From: Candidatus Zixiibacteriota bacterium
GTDB lineage: Bacteria; Zixibacteria; MSB-5A5; GN15; FEB-12
Assembly: GCA_040756055.1 (NCBI GenBank)
Contig: JBFLZR010000005.1
Coordinates: 91,001-155,000 of the forward strand
DNA length: 64,000 bases
Direction of reading: 5' to 3'
Shown: in pieces, positions 45,044 to 53,538 of the stretch
Layout: each line of letters starts with the position of its first letter
Position numbering within the stretch: the first letter of the stretch is position 1
Program-made: the position numbers and the translations under genes
The notes under the pieces: generated by a model
Seen by the model: the letters and a program-made list of their open reading frames with translations, nothing else
The model's database searches: none
Told to the model about the DNA's origin: nothing

Positions 45044-45083
45044 TGAAATGAAAGGTAGAATAATCAAACAAAGGAGAATAGAC

Positions 45084-45440
45084 ATGTACGATGTTTTGAT
45101 GGCCGTGGCTGTATTTTCGGGGATAGCTTTGGTTTTCAAGGTTATAGCTGATGCTATGACTCGTAACAAACTGATTAACAAAGGCTTAGTCGACGAAAAC
45201 GTTAAGTTCCTCTTTTCGAAGGGGTTTATTGACACTCATCCCCTTTCAAACGTGAAGTGGGGCCTCGTTCTGGTCGGACTTGGTTTGGCCCTGCTTATCA
45301 AGCAATTTGCCCCGTTCTATATGCGCGATGAAAGCGTGTTGGGGCTGATGTTCTTGTTTGCGGGTATCGCCTTCCTGATCTATTACGGTGTCTCCAAAAA
45401 CCGAGTAACCGGTGGAAGTGGAAAAGAAAAAGGGTTGTAA
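45084..45440 (+). CDS. small membrane protein divergent from the ECF operon (DUF6249-like)
   Basis: A 118-residue protein starting at ATG 45084 after AAAGGAG; the much longer open frame upstream is antisense to the sigma gene. It has an N-terminal helix (about 2-22), a soluble stretch with LINKGLVDENVKFLF, then two helices (about 59-75 and 85-103) and a basic tail. The layout resembles the DUF6249 membrane proteins often encoded beside sigma-factor genes, a recollection I could not check. A shared ECF-type promoter suggests it is a target of the adjacent sigma factor. Confidence 0.65.
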   Translation: MYDVLMAVAVFSGIALVFKVIADAMTRNKLINKGLVDENVKFLFSKGFIDTHPLSNVKWGLVLVGLGLALLIKQFAPFYMRDESVLGLMFLFAGIAFLIYYGVSKNRVTGGSGKEKGL

Positions 45441-45450
45441 GAACAACCCT
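45421..45450 (-). terminator. intrinsic terminator for the oligopeptidase gene
   Basis: On the minus strand AGGGTTGT-TCTT-ACAACCCT followed by TTTTTCTTTTC. It overlaps the last codons of the convergent gene 45084-45440. Confidence 0.8.
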
Positions 45451-45521
45451 CTCTTGACATACAGGACCACTCACTACGACCCCTGTCCCCCAACGGCAGG
45501 GGTATCTTTTTGCGCCGCGGA

Positions 45522-47642
45522 CTAGTTTTTGATCCCCCATGCGTCCAGAAGGAAGGCATATTCAAAAGCCGTCCGGCGGTATCTGTCATATCGGCCCGAT
45601 TCCCCGAAATGACCCGCCCCCATGTTTGTCCTCAGCAGCAAACGATTGTTATCAGTCTTAACGGCTCGAAGCTTGGCTGTCCACTTGGCAGGCTCCCAGT
45701 ACTGCACCCTGGCATCGTTGAGACCCGCCGTCACGAGCATGTTCGGATATTCCTGCGCCTTGACGTTGTCATAGGGAGAATAGGTCATCATATAATCAAA
45801 ATAGTCTTCTTCATTCGGGTTACCCCATTCCTCGTACTCGATTACCGTCAGCGGAATCGATGGATCCAGCATCGTATTTATAACATCCACGAACGGTACG
45901 GCCCCCACCATGGCCTTGAACAAATCAGGACGCATGTTCGCGACAGCGCCGATGAGCAGCCCGCCCGCGCTCACCCCCTCGGCGGCAAGTTTGTCGGGAG
46001 AGGTAAGCCCTTGCTCGACCAGATATTCCGCGCAGGCAATGAAATCGCTGAAAGTGTTTCTCTTGTCAAAAAGACGACCCTCTTCATACCAGTAGCGGCC
46101 CATTTCAGATCCGCCGCGCACATGGGCAATCGCGTAGATCACTCCTCGATCGAGCAGGCTGATCAACTCCATCTCAAAGTTCGGTTCCGATGTCAATCCG
46201 TATGCGCCGTATCCGTAAAGCAGGAGCGGATTGGGTGTGCCCTTTCGAGCGCCCTTCTTATAAACGATGGAAATCGGTACCATCGCCCCGTCCGGCGCCG
46301 GGGCAAAAAGCCTCTCCGTTGTGTACTGCGTTTTGTCATATCCCCCGAGCACTTCATACTCTTTTTTAACCTCAAGCGAACGACCAGCCATGTCGTAATC
46401 ATATACCGCCTTTGGCGAAATCAAAGATGTATACGTAAACCGGACCACGTTGGAGTTATACACCTTGTTCTCATGTTTCCGGAGAGTGTAAACGGTTTCC
46501 GGCAACTCTATGAAATGGGATTCCCCCGATTTCAGCTCCAAAACCCGCATCTGTTTCAGACCGTCCTTCCTCTCATAGAGCACGAGGAAATTTGCGAATG
46601 CGTCGAGGTCAGCTATCATCACCGAGTCGTTGTGCCCGATAAATTCTTTCCAGTTCTTTTCCTGCGGGTCCTTGACCGGCGCGGTCAACACCTTGAAATT
46701 GGGAGCATTCTCATTGGTTCTTATCAAAAACCGGTCGTCCAGATGATACACCATGTACTCAACCCGAGATTTCCGAGGCGATATTAGTTGGAAGTCGCCT
46801 TCGGGTTTGTCGGCATCCAGGTACCAAATTTCCGTGGTGGTGTTACTCTCGAGCTTCATCAGCACGTACTCGTCGCTCTTGGTTTTCGACAGATACATCT
46901 CGTATGCCAGGTCTTTCTCTTCGTAAATGATGTCATCGTCCCGGTAGTCCGTTCCCAGCCTGTGACGATAGAGACGATAAGGTCTGACGATTTCATCCAA
47001 GGTGGTATAAAAGAGAGTCTTGCTGTCGTTGCCCCATTCCAGCGAATAGAACGTGTTCGGTATCTCATCGGGTAGCACCAATCCTGTCTGAAGGTCTTTG
47101 AAGTAGATCGTAAAAGCCTCCGCCCCGACAGTATCGACCGAGTAGGCCAGAATTCTTCCGTTGGGGGTAACCTCCCAGGTTCCGACATCAAAGTACGCGT
47201 GTCCTTCGGCCAAACGGTTCTCGTCGAGCATGATCTCTTCGCGGGCATCTTTCGAGTCTTTTTTGCGACAGAGGATTGGGTACTGCCTGCCCTCCTCCGT
47301 GCGTTCGTAATACCAGTAATTACCGTCCTTTTCCGGGATCGTCTGGTCAGTCTCCTTCAGCCGGGCGAGAAACTCGTTATACAATTTCCGCTGTAAGTCT
47401 TCGGTATGTTTCATCATTTGAGCGGTATACTCATTCTCCGCTTCAAGGTAACGCATGACGGCTGGATTGCCCCGCTCCCGAAGCCAGTGATAATTATCCT
47501 CAAGCGTTACGCCATGAATTGTCGTGAAATACGGCTCAATTTGGGCTGCCGGAGGCGTGGGCCGTCGCTGCTGAATGCACGACGAGACAACCGGCAGGAA
47601 AACAAGAAACACCGCCAGTGGCCGGATTCTGGAAAAGGACAT
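45522..47642 (-). CDS. prolyl oligopeptidase family protein (oligopeptidase B-like), lipoprotein
   Basis: Serine peptidase of family S9, 706 residues. A lipoprotein-like signal ends at Cys22 (PVVSSC), so it is exported, unlike cytoplasmic E. coli oligopeptidase B. An N-terminal beta-propeller (about 35-430) covers a C-terminal alpha/beta hydrolase with the catalytic Ser558 in GVSAGG, Asp643 in GLNDARV and His678 in GAGHFG. LLYGYGAYG and the AHVRGGSEMG block are typical of oligopeptidase B and predict trypsin-like preference for basic residues in short peptides. Monocistronic, with a terminator downstream. Confidence 0.9.
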   Translation of the reverse strand: MSFSRIRPLAVFLVFLPVVSSCIQQRRPTPPAAQIEPYFTTIHGVTLEDNYHWLRERGNPAVMRYLEAENEYTAQMMKHTEDLQRKLYNEFLARLKETDQTIPEKDGNYWYYERTEEGRQYPILCRKKDSKDAREEIMLDENRLAEGHAYFDVGTWEVTPNGRILAYSVDTVGAEAFTIYFKDLQTGLVLPDEIPNTFYSLEWGNDSKTLFYTTLDEIVRPYRLYRHRLGTDYRDDDIIYEEKDLAYEMYLSKTKSDEYVLMKLESNTTTEIWYLDADKPEGDFQLISPRKSRVEYMVYHLDDRFLIRTNENAPNFKVLTAPVKDPQEKNWKEFIGHNDSVMIADLDAFANFLVLYERKDGLKQMRVLELKSGESHFIELPETVYTLRKHENKVYNSNVVRFTYTSLISPKAVYDYDMAGRSLEVKKEYEVLGGYDKTQYTTERLFAPAPDGAMVPISIVYKKGARKGTPNPLLLYGYGAYGLTSEPNFEMELISLLDRGVIYAIAHVRGGSEMGRYWYEEGRLFDKRNTFSDFIACAEYLVEQGLTSPDKLAAEGVSAGGLLIGAVANMRPDLFKAMVGAVPFVDVINTMLDPSIPLTVIEYEEWGNPNEEDYFDYMMTYSPYDNVKAQEYPNMLVTAGLNDARVQYWEPAKWTAKLRAVKTDNNRLLLRTNMGAGHFGESGRYDRYRRTAFEYAFLLDAWGIKN

Positions 47643-47782
47643 CGAATATCTCCTTAGAGGTCAATTTGTGTTCCTGTAAAGGTAAATGAAGACTCTTCGG
47701 CCGTCAATCGGGTATTTCTTTTGGTGCTTTGACACTGTTTTAGGCTGGCGGGGAGATTTTTTGAAGCGGACGGTTATACGGA

Positions 47783-47811
47783 TTGACATTTGCAGCCTAT
47801 TTTAGTATGAT
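47783..47811 (+). promoter_or_regulatory. sigma-70-type promoter of the EF-G-like gene
   Basis: TTGACA (47783-47788), 17-base spacer, TATGAT (47806-47811). Near-consensus, about 65 bases before the GTG start. Confidence 0.8.
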
Positions 47812-47883
47812 TAAGGCTCGAAATTTTGCCTTTAGCTAATCTAAAGGCCTGTTTTAAATTACCCAAAACCTGGAGGGTTTCCG

Positions 47884-49968
47884 GTGAAGGAATATACCAC
47901 CGATAAAATCCATAATATCTGCCTTGCGGGCCAGCGGGGTTGCGGTAAAACCAGCCTCGGCGATGCCATAGCTTTTAACACCGGAGTCAATAATCGCATT
48001 GGCAGGGTCGATGATGGCAGCTCGATTCTCGATTACAATAGCGACGAAATCTCCCGGAAAACAACCATAACATCAAAGTTGTTCGCGTGCGAATGGAACA
48101 AGCACAAAATAAACCTGCTCGACTGCCCGGGACACACCGATTTCATCGGTGAACTCCAAAGCTCCCTAAAAGTGGCCGAGTCCGTCGGTATCGTTATAAG
48201 CGCACTAGCTGGCGTGGAAATTGGCACCCAGATTCACTGGAAGACTATAGAAAAATCGGGCAGCCCTCGCTTCTTTTTTGTCAATAAAATAGAAAATGAA
48301 AACGTCAAGTGGCAGACCTGCCTGAATTCAATCAAAGATACTTTCGGCAGCCATGTGGTCGCCGTACAAATTCCTATCGGCGAGGCTCTAACTTTCAAGG
48401 GCATCATTGACCTTCTGCACATGAAAGCCTACACCTTCGATGCCAGTGGCAAGAGAGTCGAGTCGGAAATCCCGGCCGACCTCAAAGATCAGGCCCAGGC
48501 TGAGCGTGAAGCTCTGGTCGAGATAGCTGCCGAAGCCGACGATTCCCTGATGGAGAAATTCTTCGAAAACGGTACGCTCGATGAAGCCGATGTTGTCAGC
48601 GGGCTGCGCAAAGGTATCCTCAATGCTTCCATCTACCCGGTTCTCGTTGGTTCAGCCGCCAATAACATGGGCGTACAAACCCTGCTCGATTTCGCCGTTG
48701 AGTACTTGCCGACCCCTGACAAGCTCGGTGCTGTAACCGCCCTCAAGACCGGCACCGAGAACAAACTTGAACTTAATGTCGATGCCTCAGCTAAACCGGT
48801 CTGCTTTGTCTACAAAACAGTCTCAGAGGGACACCTTGGTGAAATGCTGTACGCGAAATGTTACTGCGGAACCATCAAGGCAGGCGAAGAACTAAAAAAT
48901 CAAAACCGTGGCTCTGGCGAACGACTCAACCAGATCAGCGTCCTGCAAGGCAAAAACCGGGTGGAAGTTCCTTTCATCTCAGCCGGTGATATCGGCGTTC
49001 TGGTAAAACTGAAAGACACCCACACCGGCGATACCCTTTCCGGCGGTGGTCAAGCGATAACAATTCCCCCGGTGGCGTTCAATGAACCGGTCATGGATGT
49101 AGCTATTAAGGCTAAATCCAAAGGTGACGAAGAAAAAATCGCCAACGGCCTGGCCAAGCTCAGAGAAGAAGACCCGACCTTCCGGCTCATCTCCGATGCC
49201 GCTCTCAAACAACAGGTACTTTACGGTCAGGGTCCGACCCACATCGATGTACTCGTCGAGAAACTCAAAACTCGTTTCGGTGTTGAAGTCGAACTGGGAA
49301 AACCAAAAGTCCCCTACAAAGAAACTGTCAAAGGCAAAGCCGAAAAACAATATCGCCACAAGAAACAATCGGGTGGCCGCGGTCAGTACGGCGATGTTTA
49401 CATCCGCATCGAGCCGAACAAACGAGGCGCGGGATTCGAATTCCTCGACGAAATCAAGGGTGGTGTTATCCCGAACAAATACATTCCAGCGGTGGAAAAA
49501 GGCATCGTTGAGTCAATGCAGCACGGCGGTTTGGCCGGTTCACAGGTGGTTGATGTCAAAGTCGCCTTATATTTCGGTTCGTATCACGATGTTGACTCAT
49601 CGGATATGGCCTTCAAGATTGCCGGCTCGATGGCCTTCCGCGAAGGCTTCCTCGAAGCCAAACCGGTAATTCTTGAACCGATATTCAACGTTGAAATCGT
49701 CGTTCCCGATGAATTCACGGGGGACGTCATGGGTGACATATCCTCCCGACGAGGCAAAATCGCAGGTATGGACCCCGATGGACGTAACCAGATTGTCCGC
49801 GCGACCGTACCACAGGCCGAACTCTATCAGTACGCCGTCGACCTCCGCTCGATGACCCAGGGGCAGGGTGTCTATACCCTCTCTTTCTCGCACTACGAAG
49901 AGGTCCCGCATGAGGTAGCGCAGAAAATCATCGAGGAAGCCAAACGCGAAAAGGAAGCTGAAGGCTAA
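47884..49968 (+). CDS. elongation factor G-like GTPase (EF-G paralogue)
   Basis: A 694-residue translation-factor GTPase with the full EF-G domain set. G1 is GQRGCGKTS (16-24), G2 RKTT (58-61), G3 DCPGH (80-84); the G4 box reads NKIE (134-137) where EF-G has NKMD. Domain IV carries KQSGGRGQYGDV and PAVEKGIVESMQHGGLAG, as in true EF-G. The start is GTG at 47884 after GGAGGG. It stands alone, not with rpsL/rpsG/tuf, so it is more likely the second EF-G or an EF-G-like protein than the main one. The D-to-E change in G4 deserves note. Confidence 0.85.
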   Translation: MKEYTTDKIHNICLAGQRGCGKTSLGDAIAFNTGVNNRIGRVDDGSSILDYNSDEISRKTTITSKLFACEWNKHKINLLDCPGHTDFIGELQSSLKVAESVGIVISALAGVEIGTQIHWKTIEKSGSPRFFFVNKIENENVKWQTCLNSIKDTFGSHVVAVQIPIGEALTFKGIIDLLHMKAYTFDASGKRVESEIPADLKDQAQAEREALVEIAAEADDSLMEKFFENGTLDEADVVSGLRKGILNASIYPVLVGSAANNMGVQTLLDFAVEYLPTPDKLGAVTALKTGTENKLELNVDASAKPVCFVYKTVSEGHLGEMLYAKCYCGTIKAGEELKNQNRGSGERLNQISVLQGKNRVEVPFISAGDIGVLVKLKDTHTGDTLSGGGQAITIPPVAFNEPVMDVAIKAKSKGDEEKIANGLAKLREEDPTFRLISDAALKQQVLYGQGPTHIDVLVEKLKTRFGVEVELGKPKVPYKETVKGKAEKQYRHKKQSGGRGQYGDVYIRIEPNKRGAGFEFLDEIKGGVIPNKYIPAVEKGIVESMQHGGLAGSQVVDVKVALYFGSYHDVDSSDMAFKIAGSMAFREGFLEAKPVILEPIFNVEIVVPDEFTGDVMGDISSRRGKIAGMDPDGRNQIVRATVPQAELYQYAVDLRSMTQGQGVYTLSFSHYEEVPHEVAQKIIEEAKREKEAEG

Positions 49969-49993
49969 AGGATAAAATTCCCCGTAAAATGAA

Positions 49994-50031
49994 AGAGGTC
50001 AGGAGCCTTATGAAGATCCTGACCTTCTTTT
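49994..50031 (+). terminator. intrinsic terminator after the EF-G-like gene
   Basis: Stem GGTCAGGA/TCCTGACC (49997-50004 with 50017-50024), 12-base loop, then TTCTTTTATT. Confidence 0.85.
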
Positions 50032-50071
50032 ATTGGTGTCATTCGCTCAGGTTGACAACCTGATATCTCGA

Positions 50072-50536
50072 CTACAAGCTATCACCCGGCGTTTCAGCCG
50101 GCTCTTCAGCCTGCGGCTGCGGCTCAGCGTTGCCGATGCGAAACTTGACAGACTTGAGAATATTACCGTCAGCATCAAGAACTCTAACCTCCCAGGCACC
50201 GGTCCACGACGGAAGGATTTGCTTGGAACTCCAGGTTCTCCATGAAGGGCTGTTCACCTTGAGATTGACCGAAGCCACCTCCCTACCCTCCCATGTCCAG
50301 ACGTGCGTTATCATCGTGGTATCGGTAGCCCCATGACAGTGAGTCCACATATAAACCTGACCGACATTGGGGTCAAAGCTATCGGATTCTCCGACAGGTT
50401 GACGGTCCTCCACGCCGCTGCAGATAACTGTCTCAACCTCCGTGAACGGAGTAGATTTCTCCGCTTCCTGGCTCCAAACGAGTTGAGACAATAGGCAAAA
50501 TGCCAACAAAATGACAAATGACAGGCTAAATTTCAC
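50072..50536 (-). CDS. DUF2914 domain protein, exported
   Basis: A 154-residue protein starting with GTG at 50536 after AAGGAGGG. A signal peptide ends near LVWSQ; residues ~33-140 match DUF2914: VICSGVEDRQPVG, VGQVYMWTHCHGA, ITHVWTWEGREVASVNL and SPSWRTWSSKQILPSWTGAW. The tail is Pro/Glu-rich. The domain is of unknown function and is often attached to the end of larger membrane proteins; here it stands alone. Probably periplasmic. Confidence 0.8.
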   Translation of the reverse strand: MKFSLSFVILLAFCLLSQLVWSQEAEKSTPFTEVETVICSGVEDRQPVGESDSFDPNVGQVYMWTHCHGATDTTMITHVWTWEGREVASVNLKVNSPSWRTWSSKQILPSWTGAWEVRVLDADGNILKSVKFRIGNAEPQPQAEEPAETPGDSL

Positions 50537-50643
50537 TCAGCCCTCCTTTCGGAAATAAGCCACCTCAAGCGCAAGGATAACCCACCGCTCAGCAGTCTGC
50601 AATATTAAAATCCTCCCTTCACCCCGGATAAATCTCTGCCGCC

Positions 50644-50985
50644 CTAAGATTGGATCGCGTCAACGCTTGGAAGCAATCCCTCAACAAGGTCAATGATCTC
50701 GCGTGTCGGGATGGCGTGCCAGCTCTCCACCTGAAAAGCGCCGCGCGCCCGGCTAAGCAGGGATACCTTGGCCGCCACCTTCTCATCAGGAGCCTCATAG
50801 ATGCACATGAAATCATATGGCCCCAGAATGGCATAGTGCGCCAGCACCTTAACCTCCGGACAACTCTTGTTAATCTCCTCCAACCAGGCACTGCTGTCGC
50901 GCGAATGAGCTTTGAGCTTGTTGGTGATGTCTATGATGTCGGCATCAACCGGAGCGATTCTCGTCATCATCACGAATGTCTTCAT
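50644..50985 (-). CDS. GYD-domain protein 3
   Basis: A 113-residue GYD-family protein, longer than its relatives by about 14 C-terminal residues. It shares FVMMTRIAP, SCPEVKVLAHYAILGPYDFM and ESWHAIPTREIIDLV with the copy at 38746-39045. AAGGAG lies seven bases before the ATG. Soluble, no signal. Three members within 15 kb suggests the family is expanded in this genome; its role is not known. Confidence 0.85.
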   Translation of the reverse strand: MKTFVMMTRIAPVDADIIDITNKLKAHSRDSSAWLEEINKSCPEVKVLAHYAILGPYDFMCIYEAPDEKVAAKVSLLSRARGAFQVESWHAIPTREIIDLVEGLLPSVDAIQS

Positions 50986-51197
50986 CTGCCACTCCTTTGG
51001 TTTCTTACTTACTAAGACCCCGGGCCTCGATGACTACGATTCAGTGTGAGAAAGAAAAGAAAACGTTCTGATTCTACTGTTGACCAGCCCAATTAAATTA
51101 TACCTAATCTATATACGCCGCCAAACACTATTTTCCTGCAAGCTGACGGCCGCTTCCTATCCCAATATCACATATTGCCGATCTGCTCAAAAAAAAT

Positions 51198-51226
51198 TTG
51201 ACACATACACAAATGAGCAGTATTGT
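51198..51226 (+). promoter_or_regulatory. sigma-70-type promoter of lexA
   Basis: TTGACA (51198-51203), exactly 17 bases, TATTGT (51221-51226); 43 bases before the TTG start. The leader GTACGGCAGGT... may include the LexA operator, but no box I can name is visible. Confidence 0.7.
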
Positions 51227-51269
51227 ACGGCAGGTAAAAACGAGTATGACCTGAAAATGCGAGGTTAGG

Positions 51270-51887
51270 TTGAGTCATCCAAAACTGACCGAAAAACAAG
51301 CGAAAGTCCTAAAATTCATAAAAGACCAGATCGCGGCCCACGGTTCGGCACCCACTATCCGCGAGATTGGCCGGTATATGGGTATCAGTTCCACCAACGG
51401 TGTGCGTCTGCACCTTACCGCGCTGCTCAAGAAGGGCTATCTGAAAAAACAAAAATTCATAGCCAGAGGACTCGAACTCGCCCACAGTATCGCATCCGAT
51501 ATTCGTCAGGTTCCTCTGGTCGGCTCGGTCCCGGCCGGCGTGCCCATCGACGCTATCGAAAATATTGAAGGCGAAATTGCGCTCGATGCCTCCTTTGCCC
51601 CTAAAGGCGATTCCTTCACCCTACGCGTTGTCGGAGACTCGATGCGCGATGCCGGGATTCTCGATGGCGATCTGGTGCTGGTCCTGAAACAGGATATCGC
51701 GAATAGAGGCGAAATCGTTGTCGCCATCATAGGCGGCGAGGCAACGGTGAAAAGATACTTTCCTGAAGGTAAAAGAATTCGCCTGCAACCGGAAAACGAC
51801 GCCTATAAGCCGATTATCATCGATAAAAAATCCGCCGACCTGCGCATTGCCGGAAAAGTCGTCGGTTTGATGAGGCGCATAGGCTGA
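51270..51887 (+). CDS. lexA: LexA repressor
   Basis: SOS-response repressor and self-cleaving protease, 205 residues. The N-terminal winged helix (2-70) carries the DNA-reading segment APTIREIGRYMGISSTNGVR. The peptidase domain keeps the Ala-Gly cleavage site in GSVPAGVP (Ala89-Gly90) and the catalytic Ser124 in GDSMRDAGI with Lys161 in EATVKRYF. The start is TTG at 51270 after GAGGTTAGG. Monocistronic. Its regulon would include itself, but its box in this phylum is not known to me. Confidence 0.94.
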   Translation: MSHPKLTEKQAKVLKFIKDQIAAHGSAPTIREIGRYMGISSTNGVRLHLTALLKKGYLKKQKFIARGLELAHSIASDIRQVPLVGSVPAGVPIDAIENIEGEIALDASFAPKGDSFTLRVVGDSMRDAGILDGDLVLVLKQDIANRGEIVVAIIGGEATVKRYFPEGKRIRLQPENDAYKPIIIDKKSADLRIAGKVVGLMRRIG

Positions 51888-51921
51888 AAAAAAGAAAGCC
51901 CGCTCCAACTATGAAGCGGGC
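51886..51921 (-). terminator. intrinsic terminator for the yceI gene
   Basis: Minus-strand stem GCCCGCT/AGCGGGC followed by TTTCTTTTTTT, 56 bases past the stop of the leftward YceI gene. It overlaps the end of lexA. Confidence 0.8.
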
Positions 51922-51976
51922 CCGTCTCGTCCTTGAAACGTGTTATATCACCAGTGTCAGTAGTGCCATCACGGCA

Positions 51977-52564
51977 CTATTTTGCTTTTGTCAACTCCAA
52001 CTCGATATTTATCGTAACTTCATCGCCTACCACCACTCCGCCGGCATCCAGAGTCTGATTCCATTTGACGTCAAAATCCTGGCGATTCAGTTTTGAAGCA
52101 GCCGAAAAACCCGCCCGGGTATTTCCCCAAGGATCAGCAATAAGACCGTTAAATTCGCAGTCGAATGTGATTTCTTTGGTGATGCCTCTGATTGTCACGT
52201 CACCGGTCATCTTGAAGCTATCCCCCTCGATATCATGCACCCTCTTAGATACGAACGTCATCGTGGGAAAATTCTCCGCATCAAAAAAATCCCCGCTTCG
52301 CAGATGAGCATCGCGTTTCGGTTCGTTCGTGTCAATCGACGCAATCTGCACGGTCATCTCGACCCTGCCCTTCTCGAAGTTGCCCGGTTCAAACTCAATG
52401 CTACCCTTGAAATCGCCAAAAGTACCATTCACCTTGGACACCACCAGATGTCTTACCGTGAATCCTATCGACGAATGCGGCTTGTCAATCTCCCACTGGG
52501 CGGCGCTGATCGAAGAGGCTAACATTATTAACGCTATCGCAATTGCTGACTTTCTCAACATCAT
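51977..52564 (-). CDS. YceI family protein
   Basis: A 195-residue exported lipocalin-like protein; the family binds isoprenoid chains such as polyprenyl or quinone compounds. A signal peptide ends near SISAAQ. Family blocks are WEIDKPHSSIGFTVRHLVVS, GDFKGSIEFEP, SGDFFDAENFPTMTFVSKRV and the closing VGDEVTINIELELTK. AAGGAG precedes the ATG at 52564. Predicted periplasmic and soluble. Confidence 0.92.
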   Translation of the reverse strand: MMLRKSAIAIALIMLASSISAAQWEIDKPHSSIGFTVRHLVVSKVNGTFGDFKGSIEFEPGNFEKGRVEMTVQIASIDTNEPKRDAHLRSGDFFDAENFPTMTFVSKRVHDIEGDSFKMTGDVTIRGITKEITFDCEFNGLIADPWGNTRAGFSAASKLNRQDFDVKWNQTLDAGGVVVGDEVTINIELELTKAK

Positions 52565-52699
52565 GTTTCTCCTTGACTATAGACTTCGCGACTTTCATGA
52601 CAAAAACAGCCAAGCCGCCGAAATAGTTCCTCGGCTTTTTTCGTGCATTGATAACTGATGATGATTGGTCGTCTTACCCGATAGACATAGACTGCTACT

Positions 52700-53086
52700 T
52701 CATCCCTGCCGTGTCGCTACAAGCACTCCGCCGGTGATATAGGCAAGCACCCACCAGGAGTAGGCAATCCGGGAATACAAGTGAAGCCCCCGTGGGACCG
52801 TGGCTGCTGCCCCATTTGCCAGACGAAACCTCCAAATCAATATCGTGTCGGTAAGCATTGCCGCCAGAGAAGAATATCCGAGAATACCGTGCAGTGTAAA
52901 CGGACTGTTCTCTGACCCAATGATCATGCAAGCCGTAGCCGTAACATCCAGCGATACACCGATTGTCAAAAAGACCAGAACCACATTCGTTATCACACGC
53001 CTTCGTTGTTCCGTTATAATTCCAATTGTGTAACTCAGCAGGGCAAATGTAACAATAACGCTTCCGGCAATCAGAATGGTCCTCAT
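52700..53086 (-). CDS. HsmA-like membrane protein
   Basis: A 128-residue integral membrane protein with four helices (about 3-24, 34-55, 65-85, 105-124). It resembles the HsmA family (TIGR03987-like), whose proteins keep a short cytochrome-like pattern of histidines; here they are His65 in FTLHGILGYSS and His102 in LHLYSRIA. The remembered family name is from a membrane-protein function study I cannot verify. AAAGGGGATC lies before the ATG. It is monocistronic and 440 bases from the next gene. Confidence 0.7.
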   Translation of the reverse strand: MRTILIAGSVIVTFALLSYTIGIITEQRRRVITNVVLVFLTIGVSLDVTATACMIIGSENSPFTLHGILGYSSLAAMLTDTILIWRFRLANGAAATVPRGLHLYSRIAYSWWVLAYITGGVLVATRQG

Positions 53087-53224
53087 TTGTTATGATCCCC
53101 TTTCAAAGTCATTAAGTGGCAAAACTAAACCATTGCCCTCTGTAATGCAACTTTAATCAACGGTGTTCCCGTCAGTTTTGCAGCCCGCCATCGCATGACC
53201 CCGCAACGACTTACGATGTTTTTG

Positions 53225-53455
53225 TTGACAGGAACACCTGCTTGAGTAGCTTATTAGTGACTACCAGTCAAGCTCCGCTCCGCAGCAAAGAGGCAATTTC
53301 AAGATGACCGCTACAACGGATGTAGCAATTGTAAGGGCTGAGTAGTTGGTAGTGCCCCTTCATGTCAACAGGGGCTGAACCAAAACCATCATAGGAGGTG
53401 GTGCTTAGTTCAGATTAGTGGCCGCCTGTGGCCTCGCAGGCGGCCACACATTTTA
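53225..53455 (+). ncRNA. candidate small structured RNA
   Basis: The gap 53087-53538 has no credible gene. It holds TTGACA (53225-53230) as a possible -35, then three hairpins: GCTACA/TGTAGC (53310-53326), GCCCC/GGGGC (53354-53375) and a very strong GTGGCCGCCTG/CAGGCGGCCAC (53418-53447) followed by ACATTTT, terminator-like. Between the second and third is AGGAGGTGGTG, a perfect ribosome site in front of a five-codon frame (GTG at 53401, stop TAG). This could be a leader-type or small regulatory RNA. No known family recognised. Confidence 0.35.
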
Positions 53456-53538
53456 AATGTCAAGAGATGAGCCCCTGTAGCGGGATCAAATCGACCCGGA
53501 CATACGGCAGCCCGATATTGAAGTGTTCTGTCGGGTAA

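Noticed and set aside
44445..45083. Long rightward open frame leading into the membrane protein at 45084
   Set aside because: It runs antisense through the sigma-factor gene; the ATG at 45084 with AAAGGAG is the true start.
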